The translations under genes were made by a program, and so were the position numbers. From the NCBI GenBank assembly GCA_011800805.1, contig MPNW01000175.1, positions 4,575-68,574 of the forward strand: a DNA stretch of 64,000 nucleotides. The letters run 5' to 3'. The notes below the pieces were generated by a model, which saw only the letters and a program-made list of their open reading frames with translations, did not search any database and was not told the DNA's origin. The stretch comes from Hirudo medicinalis (taxonomy: Eukaryota; Annelida; Clitellata; Hirudinida; Hirudinidae). The stretch's first letter is position 1, and every line of letters begins with the position of its first letter. Shown piece after piece: positions 56,082 to 64,000 of the stretch.

Positions 56082-56113
<32 letters not shown>

Positions 56114-56227
56114 TTGCTGTTGTTGGTACGGAGATCTAATCTTGGCTCCTCCAGTATGACGTGGTGAGTGCCTCTTGGCACAAAACTGCTGAAAGGTGAT
56201 TGGCTGGAAGTCCAAAATAAGGTTCAT
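56012..56227 (-). CDS. Polyglutamine upstream ORF or alternative KLHL N-terminus
   Basis: ATG at 56227 is the first AUG after the TATA-like box. It opens a 71-codon frame (MNLILDFQPITFQQFCAKR, then a Q-run of about 25 from CAA/CAG codons, then a stop at 56012). The KLHL N-terminal frame overlaps it, shifted by one base, and reads the same repeat as Asn/Ser. That frame has a TGA overlapping the uORF start and no ATG before 55980. Either this is a uORF, or an indel separates a true polyQ N-terminus from the KLHL frame, or another 5' exon splices in at the TTTCAG near 56203. Confidence 0.45.
56036..56135. repeat. CAA/CAG repeat (GTT/GCT on plus strand)
   Basis: A trinucleotide tract at the 5' end of the KLHL gene, mixing CAA and CAG. 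It codes for Gln in one frame and Asn/Ser in the other. Confidence 0.9.
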
Positions 56228-56335
56228 TCACAAAAATCGTCTACTACTGACGAATGTGAAAGTTTTTGAAACACAAAAAAGCAGATGTAGTTTAAAACTC
56301 GCCAGGAAAACTCGACGAGAACCGAGATAGGCTCC

Positions 56336-56343
56336 TATTTATA
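56336..56343 (-). promoter_or_regulatory. TATA box candidate for the KLHL gene
   Basis: TATAAATA on the minus strand, flanked by GGC and GGAGCC so that the outer bases are partly palindromic. It is about 110 bases upstream of the first AUG at 56227, placing a transcription start near 56305. Inference from motif and position. Confidence 0.45.
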
Positions 56344-56345
56344 GC

Positions 56346-59146
56346 CTGGACAGCATTCGCACATAAACTGATTTGTTTACGCGAATTCACGATATGGAGG
56401 TGAGTAATAGCAGGCCAGGATCTGCATATTTATGAGGTGAATAACATTAATGTGGACGAAAATATTTGTATTCTCCAATCAAAATGGCGGTTAATTAATA
56501 AACCATAGGAGCAACATACGAGCACCAAGTTGTGACATTTGCAGCAGCTAGGATAGTAATCTTAAAATATTGTTTATATTTTGTGTAAAATAAATGTAAT
56601 GTAATATAACTAAATTATAATATTTTTTAAATATTTAAATGTCTAATTTGCATAGAGAAAGAAAATTCACATTTTTCAAAAAAATGTCTTTCAAAAATTG
56701 ACTTAAAAACGTGCAACTGCTGATGCTGAACATCAGTTGAAGAAATGCTTCCAATCACTGGTTCAAAGAGTTCAACAAGGATGGTTGGTGTTGCTTCCAT
56801 ACATGTTGATTGATATCGGTTTCAATCAGGATGGTTGATATTGTTTTGAGTACATTTGACAACCGATCCTGTTAGTCTCATCCAGGATGTTATCCGTTCA
56901 ATTGTGAACTTTTATCAACAAATATTATTAAATTGCAGTTGTTTAATTATGCGATTTCATAATTTTATATTTTTTTTAAATCTAAATTATATTTCATGGA
57001 AGATTTATTAATGTCATCAATTACGTTCAACAATGTTAGAATATTGCATTTAATCATTCAATCACTTCCACTGCAAATCGACGCCAATTTCAACGTGAAG
57101 TGTGTTTATTGAGAACACCAAGTCACGTGATCAATCCGTACGCGAGGAGTTCACGACCTTTTGTACTTAAAATTACCTTTGTTAGTTTACATGTCAGATG
57201 TTAATGTAGCGACGAGGATGTTACAAATATTAACAGTGTGGTGATGATATCGATGGTTTCAATTCATGCATTTCCACTTTTATTTCTAGAATTTAGAGTT
57301 AAAATTTAAAACGAACTTTGGTGATTCAGCAAATATTATTGATTGATATAAAAAATTGATAATTATCAAAATTATTTATAATTAATTATTCCAACTTTTG
57401 AGTTCGATCTACTTTTTGTAGTTGAGTTGATCTACTTTTTTATTGTTAAAAAAATATCAGCAGCTCAGTTGATCGGTTCAAAATATTTATAAAATGAATA
57501 TTTCAGACTCTTCATGGCCAGCTTTCCAATGACCGAACAGACCTTCCGACTTTTTAGGGTCCAAGTTCAACAGCATATCTCTTCTCATCCGCTCTCGTCT
57601 AACTATCCATGACTCACCAGAGGCTTACTTCAGATATCGGTATGTATGGTATAAATACAAATCATCTTATACATAACCGTGCATATAATTAACATTGTAA
57701 TTATAAACTTATTATTGGACACGTGTTTTCCTGTGTCACGTTATTTGGAATAATTAGTATTAAACACAAGACATTCTTGATGACGTCACGTGTTTGTGGG
57801 CTCGTGATGATCATCCTCAAGACAAAAACCAATCCTAATTATAAACATCTGTTTATTGGAGTAATTCCATTCTTTTTGTAATTTCCGTTTCCAAGGCAAC
57901 CGCTGTAAGCCTTGATGCTCATTGGCGTTCGTTTCGTGCACAATATTCGCATCAACTCCAACAAAAGTTAATACCACAACGTAATGGCCACCAATAATAA
58001 TCACCCACTCAAACCACTTGTAATAACCACCAGTTTAGAACATCGCAATAGAAAAACATTTCCAACCTTTCTTCTCTCCAAAGTTCTCCAGTACCACCTC
58101 CTCCATCGAATAAATTCAATCCTTAATGCTCCTTATCAGCTCTAAGATAACCTACTTTTCACGTTGCGAAAAACAAAACCTCTTCCCCAGAAATTACGAA
58201 ATGGTTGTCAGTGCTTCTTACTTCCGTTGACATTCTTGTGACCTTCAACTTTTCAACTCCGAATGGGAAATTCCAAACAGAAATAAAGGAAAAAAACAAA
58301 CTAAAAATGACGAAGCTGTGAATGTTTTATGGCTGAGGTCACCCGTGAGATAAAAAGGTCACATTTAATTGCAGGAGAAGTTTGCAGGAATTTTGAACAA
58401 ATCTTTCTTTCGCCAGAGCCATTGGTTTTGTTTATGGCCATTTTTTGGGCTTACAAAGTGCAATCGTAAATATTGGGAATTAAGGAAACCAGTTTTTAAA
58501 TTATTTTATGCTATTAATTTAAATTCATTTTCTGAATTACAAGAAGAACATTAATCAAACTAGAAAGTATTCATCTCAAGTTTTAAATCCATCACCTACT
58601 CTCAATTGGCTAAAATTTTGACCAAACGTACCATCGCCCCTTACTTCACCATCAGAATGTCAGAATGATTTTTTTTTGAGTGGGGGGGGGGGGTATTTAC
58701 AACGACTGGTATACAAGCTGCACCACGAATTGACCCCTTAAATTTATGACAAACCAAGAGATCACATGCGTTTTAATATTTTGAGCTTTTATTTCGATTT
58801 TATTATCGCTTTTTTAGTCCGAGTTTTTAAAACCCTCGTTTTAATGACAAATGTGAGGATGAATTGTCCTCGACGTAAAATATTTTTTACTATTGCAATT
58901 TTGTAAATTGGTTATTTGTGAAAAATGTGAATTATATTCAATATTCAACTGTTTAAAATGCAGTAATTAATTATTTATAAGTTTTATCATTGATGACAAA
59001 TAAACATTGTTACCATCTACAAAGATACAAAACTTCTTTTGTACAAATCTTTTAACTTTGAATCAAACAAATCAATCCTTTAAATGGTATAATGCCCATC
59101 ATGTTTCAATGAATATGATAGGATGAATGAATGACTTGAAACCAAC
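56346..59146. other. Intergenic DNA upstream of KLHL
   Basis: Mostly AT-rich. Words like aggatggttg(g/a)t(g/a)ttg repeat near 56780-56840. A minus-strand open stretch at about 57485-57610 reads SWIVRRERMRRDMLLNL but matches no family I know. A G-run (about 11 G) at 58680-58692 is a likely sequencing-difficult site. I looked for the missing downstream exons of histidyl-tRNA synthetase on the minus strand here and saw none. Confidence 0.5.
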
Positions 59147-61014
59147 CATGGTTCTTTACATATTCTCCTCCAATCATGTCTGCACATTCCTTATCTAAAC
59201 CTTTCTCATTCACCATCTCATTTCTCACCTCCTCCCAAGGTGTCTGTGATATAAAGAATTCATTTTTCAGAAAATTACTTTCAAAAATTTGATTCAATAA
59301 AATATTTTCTTCAGAAAAATGTTTCAATCACATGGAAGCAGAAATAATGAAGAAAAATAATGAAGTAAATTTCCTTCATGAATATTATCATCACAATGTC
59401 ATTCATGTACCTTATCCAGTTTGTCAACAGCAGAACTGATGGCTCTGAATTTGTCCACTGGAACTCCACAAGCTGCAAACATTCCATCCAAAACTTTCCT
59501 GTGGTTGACCTAAGAGGATATTTTAANNNNNNNNNNNNNNNNNNNNNNNNNNNNNNNNNNNNNNNNNNNNNNNNNNNNNNNNNNNNNNNNNNNNNNNNNN
59601 NNNNNNNNNNNNNNNNNNNNNNNNNNNNNNNNNNNNNNNNNNNNNNNNNNNNNNNNNNNNNNNNNNNNNNNNNNNNNNNNNNNNNNNNNNNNNNNNNNNN
59701 NNNNNNNNNNNNNNNNNNNNNNNNNNNNNNNNNNNNNNNNNNNNNNNNNNNNNNNNNNNNNNNNNNNNNNNNNNNNNNNNNNNNNNNNNNNNNNNNNNNN
59801 NNNNNNNNNNNNNNNNNNNNNNNNNNNNNNNNNNNNNNNNNNNNNNNNNNNNNNNNNNNNNNNNNNNNNNNNNNNNNNNNNNNNNNNNNNNNNNNNNNNN
59901 NNNNNNNNNNNNNNNNNNNNNNNNNNNNNNNNNNNNNNNNNNNNNNNNNNNNNNNNNNNNNNNNNNNNNNNNNNNNNNNNNNNNNNNNNNNNNNNNNNNN
60001 NNNNNNNNNNNNNNNNNNNNNNNNATTCCATTTGTCATGCATAGTGAAATGCATACAATGTCAGGAAAATATGTAAATGTTAAAAAAATATGAACATTAA
60101 CAAACCTTGATGGTAATTTTACCAATGTCCAGAGAGGTGAGGATCTCTGCAAATAGCAAATTTTACCGGATAAAGGATAGCAGAGTAATTTTTCATTTCA
60201 ACATTCACTTTTAATTATTAACTTAGGGTTAACAGAACTATAGGTTACAGAAATACCGAAAATACCTTCAAATAAGACTTCTAACGCGATTAGGAGAAGC
60301 AGCCCTTAAAATGATTAAATTAACTTTTTAAAGTAGAAACATCGAGATGCCATGATAAGTCATGTCCCGATAACATTTATGTGGATTATGAAACAAAAAA
60401 ACTTTAAAAAGTATCAAAGAAATTTGCCTAAATGCCACTAAATAAGAAGAATTGAAAGGCTATTTATTATGCCGGATAATAAACTAACGGATATCGGATA
60501 TTTCCGAATAGCATCTACACAGTGGTATACCGGATCCAACCGGATATCCTGTTCATGCCTATAAAATATTAACAAAAAGCTAGTCTGATACCATGCATAT
60601 GGCGCTGCATAAATGAAATACAGTACAATAATTTAAGAAAAAAATTATTTAATGCGCAAAAACTAGCAAAGCAATAAACTGAGAAACCGTCCGCCATCTT
60701 ACACAAAGACATCCAATCAAACGTTTGGCCACTTAAGAACAAACTTTCCTTTGGAAGATCCATCACCAAGCTCTGCCTTCAATTCCAAAAGTTTAGCAAC
60801 CTCTCTGTCAATCTGACAAATAATGTTTCAGATAAATGATGATAGGGCGTAGTCACGTGTGGTGAGAATTAGATTATGTAAGATTATGTAAGCGCAACCA
60901 GACCACTAAAAAGATCTGTCTTTATGGACACGTACCTCGTCAGATGGGGCCTTTTCATTTTTCAGGCTTTGTCCTCAATTTTTCCTCAATTTTGTTTCAA
61001 AGATCCTCCGACAT
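59147..61014 (-). pseudogene. HARS1: Decayed, partial histidyl-tRNA synthetase locus
   Basis: Recognisable exons, minus strand: 60936-61014 (MSEDL start, then SLKNEKAPSDE), 60733-60812 (WHEP helix, REVAKLLELKAEL ... KFVLK), 60106-60146 (EILTSLDIGKITIK), 59411-59509 ([15 protein letters not shown] ... SAVDKLDK) and 59147-59243 (WEEVRNEMVNEKGL). These follow the order of cytoplasmic HARS, which charges tRNA-His with histidine. The first exon needs a frame change and has an in-frame TGA before GQSLK. No exon encodes class II motifs 1 and 2, although the gap-free DNA between 60146 and 60733 is where they should be. Nothing C-terminal of WEEVRNEM is found. The WHEP exon does not splice in phase to the next. 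Introns are retained, so this is not a processed copy. A non-functional partial duplicate or an assembly collapse is most likely. Confidence 0.8.
59527..60024. other. Assembly gap (498 N)
   Basis: Run of undetermined bases. It falls wholly inside a HARS intron, 17 bases before the exon starting at 59509 and 81 bases after the exon ending at 60106. Long open frames drawn through it are meaningless. Confidence 1.
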
Positions 61015-62525
61015 ATTGACGACATACACTGACAAGTTGACGAATTTAATGGCTAATGATCTGAATGTTGTTCCAGCAGCAATATCAGCTACTCATACAA
61101 GTATAAATAGAAAGTAAATGCAGTAAGAAAATAATAATTGTCTATTAATTAAACAATAATTTAATAATAATTAAATAGTAATTGAATATTACAACTTCAA
61201 AAATTAAGATATTTAAAATTAGAATAAGAAGTATAATATTGAAATTGTCTATTTAAAAATACATTTTACCGTAATAAATATACGCTAATGCATTTATTTA
61301 CATTTTATAAACTTGGATCCCAACCTTTTTGTGCAGCAAACACTTATCAATAGCTGTTCATAATTTTCTGAACACAAATTTTTACAGAATATTTTTACAG
61401 CACTAAAATTGATACGGTTTTTATGATAATGTTGCTGTTTAAAATGAATAAAATGTAAATGGAAATTAAATTAATTTTTTCAATTGCTTGAACAATGATT
61501 AGAGAGGTTGAACCACTTAAATGAGATTTAATATCTTAAAATCGATGGAATGTTTTGTTGCATGTTCGTTAAAAATTATCATTAAAAATAGTTATTGTTA
61601 CACATTTTTATGAAAGATTTGAGAGATAAATTTAAAAATGAATGTTATTTAGAGAAAGGAATTGAATAACAATTCAAGTCAAGGCTTGAAAGTTACAAAC
61701 GATGAATAGGGGGCGATCTTTTTGGATGTTTATAAAATTTAAGTTTAACAAATTAAAATGCAATTTATAAAAAAAAGTTGACGAAAGACATTTTATGAAG
61801 CACACCAAGATTAAATTAAAATTCGAAATATCGATAAAATATTCTAAAAGTCACGGCATTACTAAATATTAAAAATATTTAAACTTTCCAAAAGTAAATT
61901 ATTTAAATTGTAAACATTAGCAATAAAAGTAATTTTAAGAAACAATTTTATTCAACAGCAATTTATTCTTTCAACTTTACCGAGAAAGATGATGACGATG
62001 ACGATGGTGGAAATTACATTAAGTAATTACATTAAGTTTAACATGAAGGCATCATCATCATAATCATCCTCCTCGTAACGACGTTAATTCCTCACTTATT
62101 GAATTACTCAACAATTCTCCCACCTTAAGAACAGCCGTATTTCTACATAAATCATGTTAATTGACCTAATTGACAGTGCATATTAGCATAAATTATGGAA
62201 TCAGACGACAGATGTTGGAGAATTTATGTGAGTTTCTGTTGATTTTCATTTAAGAAAGTGGTGAGCAAGTCTTTCTGATTGAAGGTCATTAACCTCTGAG
62301 ATTTGCTTCTGTGATGTTTGAAATAATGCAAAAAAAGAAAATATTGTATATGGTTGATACAATGAATTTAAGAAATGATTTGAACTTTCTTAATTCACAA
62401 ATCCATCAATTAGAGTCCTTCAAAATCTGCACAAAAATTAATGCTCAATTCATTTATAAAATATAAAAATTTCATTAACAAAAGATTTTTAAAGTGAAAC
62501 TTATTAAACAAGTTATTTTGGATAT
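61015..62525. other. AT-rich intergenic DNA
   Basis: No open frame or RNA gene recognised. A short GATGACGATG tract lies at 61988-62006 and ATCATC near 62049-62065. Expected to hold the 3' UTR of the TMEM200-like gene. Confidence 0.55.
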
Positions 62526-63134
62526 TTAAAAATTGTTAAGAATCACGAAAAGCACCTTTTTTACTGGAGTTTTAGGATTATCTTTGAAAATTTGTTTGAA
62601 ATTTATTAATCTAATATCTTCCTTCAATCGTCCTTCATTCTTCACAACTGTCAGGATTTTGTCTCGCTTTTCACAAACAACAACGCACGAAAACACGATG
62701 AGGAAACTGCCGAAACTCATAGCAAACGGACCGAGAAAGGAAAAATATTTCCACACTAGTGAATTCGCTTGAAGATGAACAGTGGAGTTGTCACCTGGAA
62801 AGTGTCGGAGTGGATTTGGTTGAACTTTTTGATCGGTTTCAATTGAATCCATTGAAGTGCAGAATGAGCAGTTGGTCTCACTTTTTGTTGAATAACTCTT
62901 GCTCCGGTTGAGTGGTTTCTGGGCAAATCCCCACAAGTAAGCAACGATGCATATCGACATTCCAACTAGAATGATCATGATTCCAACGAAAGTAACAGTG
63001 AAGGCCTTCGGAAGAAAAGGAACGATCCACCTAAACCTTTCTCCATCTTTAAACTCGGATTTTGACCTTCCATTCAAAGAGAATAAATCGGTTTGTGGTT
63101 TATTATTCTTTAGGATTCTTCCCGCCACAAACAT
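62526..63134 (-). CDS. TMEM200-like two-pass membrane protein
   Basis: A single open frame of 202 codons from ATG 63134. Two hydrophobic segments are evident: residues about 44-70 (TFVGIMIILVGMSICIVAYL) and about 130-154 (GPFAMSFGSFLIVFSCVVV). The second is followed by CEKRDK. TMEM200 proteins have the same plan: a G-x-x-x-x-L-V-G first helix, a Ser-rich loop, then a G-P-x-x-M-x-x-G-x-F second helix ending near E-x-R-D-K. The loop here (71-129) is Ser/Thr-rich with one N-glycosylation motif (NST). The C-terminal tail is much shorter than in vertebrates, so a further exon is possible, but a stop is reached in frame. Molecular function of the family is not established. Confidence 0.7.
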   Translation of the reverse strand: MFVAGRILKNNKPQTDLFSLNGRSKSEFKDGERFRWIVPFLPKAFTVTFVGIMIILVGMSICIVAYLWGFAQKPLNRSKSYSTKSETNCSFCTSMDSIETDQKVQPNPLRHFPGDNSTVHLQANSLVWKYFSFLGPFAMSFGSFLIVFSCVVVCEKRDKILTVVKNEGRLKEDIRLINFKQIFKDNPKTPVKKVLFVILNNF

Positions 63135-63805
63135 TATGCAGGCAACTCAATCAGAGTTCTTTCGCTTCAACCTAAATAAATTACATCTCTTGTTTTAGGG
63201 AGCATCGGTAGTTTGGAGACTTTCTCTTAAATACGAGGCTCCTTGATTTATATTCCTGGATGTGGCTCCAAGCCGGAGTGCTGTTTATTTCCTTGGTTTA
63301 TTCATCATCTTATTATTGTCATTATTGTAGTTCACATTTACGAATTATTACAAATCACATTAATATTACATGTGAGTTTGATTGTTTGTAAATACTCAAA
63401 AATTGATACAGGACACTTAAAAAATATATAAATATGCTTTATATCAACTATTTGTATTTTGCTTTCCACACACCTACGGGACCTAGGACCTAGGGTCATA
63501 GGAATGGCAGTCATGGTTTTTTTTTTATCATTATTTGTTATTACTTATAGTTCAACCAATTATTGCTACGATGTGTGTACGTTCATTAGTTGTAGAGAAA
63601 TATTAATTTCGTTGAGTGTTAACAGAAGCTTCGTAGAATTTAAGCAAAAAACGGAAATAAGCAAAACATCGAAAACCAATGACCATCATATGGCAGCAAA
63701 AATCTTTATTTATCACGATCAAACAAACTTTTAAATTAAAAAATAAATAAAGTTAATAATGTATCGTGTCATAATTCTTTTTAATTACCTACCGAAGTCG
63801 ATTTT
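63135..63805. other. Short intergenic spacer
   Basis: Upstream of the TMEM200-like gene. Open frames at 63243-63431 and 63459-63734 lack family similarity. No promoter motif seen. Confidence 0.5.
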
Positions 63806-64000
63806 TTATTGATTTGAAGTTTTGAAGGGTTCATTGATGAAGGATTTCAGACTCTGCTTGTCCAACTCTTTCTATGCCTCTTTTAGAGCTTTTTACAATT
63901 TCTGGGTGGCAGAATGTTGCATGCCACTGCAATGTACTTTATTAGCAAGCAATAGCCATATATTTTCGATCGGACTTAAGTGAGTCACAATTAGGAATCG
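63806..64000 (-). pseudogene. Tc1/mariner transposase C-terminal fragment
   Basis: Reading minus from the window edge, the frame gives HLSPIENIWLLLANKV, the block holding the catalytic Glu of the Tc1 DD(34)E triad. It continues into KALKEA, KELDKQSLKSFINE with two in-frame stops. The fragment continues past the window, so the rest of the element and its inverted repeats cannot be seen. A dead copy at least in this part. Confidence 0.75.

Noticed and set aside
59311..60152. Long ORFs spanning 59.3-60.1 kb on both strands
   Set aside because: They run through the 498-base N gap; their length is an artefact.

Overview
This window is animal nuclear DNA. It is AT-rich, dense in introns, and full of microsatellites (GAT/ATC, GATG/CATC, CAA/GTT) and short minisatellites. 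Every confidently read gene belongs to a metazoan family: Scribble, a Kelch-like protein of the KLHL1/4/5 group, MTHFSD, an NHL-repeat protein, a CUB/sushi membrane protein, a PAN plus fucolectin-type secreted lectin, and a TMEM200-like membrane protein. The gene mix, especially the PAN plus fucolectin-type protein, and the intron style suggest a lophotrochozoan, perhaps an annelid or leech. That placement is inference only. No bacterial, phage or CRISPR feature is present.

Layout: 1-1110, AT-rich upstream DNA with a 30-bp minisatellite. 1111-5632 (+), CUB/sushi/transmembrane gene. 5633-7847, intergenic. 7848-10306 (-), NHL-repeat gene with 3 exons. 11287-13290 (-), MTHFSD with 6 exons. 13291-15866, intergenic with a possible piggyBac scrap. 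15914-17068 (+), secreted PAN/lectin gene with a TATA box. 17069-19801, intergenic, transposon-like debris. 19802-39224 (+), complete scribble gene of about 30 exons, with repeats in its first introns. 39225-44330, convergent intergenic DNA with a 218-bp tandem duplication. 44331-56227 (-), KLHL1/4/5-type gene with 11 coding exons and a polyglutamine upstream ORF. 56346-59146, intergenic. 59147-61014 (-), broken histidyl-tRNA synthetase locus interrupted by a 498-base N gap. 62526-63134 (-), TMEM200-like gene. 63806-64000 (-), decayed Tc1/mariner transposase end.

Exons were joined by hand, using family knowledge plus reading-frame phase at each junction. MTHFSD, NHL, KLHL and the CUB/sushi gene close in frame through all the junctions given; the lectin gene closes only with weak donors. 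Scribble closes except for one apparent missing base in its first PDZ domain and one uncertain junction. The genes are independent transcription units. Scribble (cell polarity), KLHL (likely cullin-3 adaptor or actin-associated), MTHFSD (one-carbon-like fold plus RNA binding) and the others are not an operon or pathway.

The most notable observations are: an unusually high share of 5' splice sites with T at +3 in scribble and KLHL but not in MTHFSD or NHL; a scribble gene that lacks the second PDZ domain; a partial, decayed HARS copy that keeps intron-exon structure but has no catalytic core; and a KLHL leader whose first AUG opens a polyglutamine frame overlapping an asparagine/serine-rich frame. 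I found no new multi-gene system.
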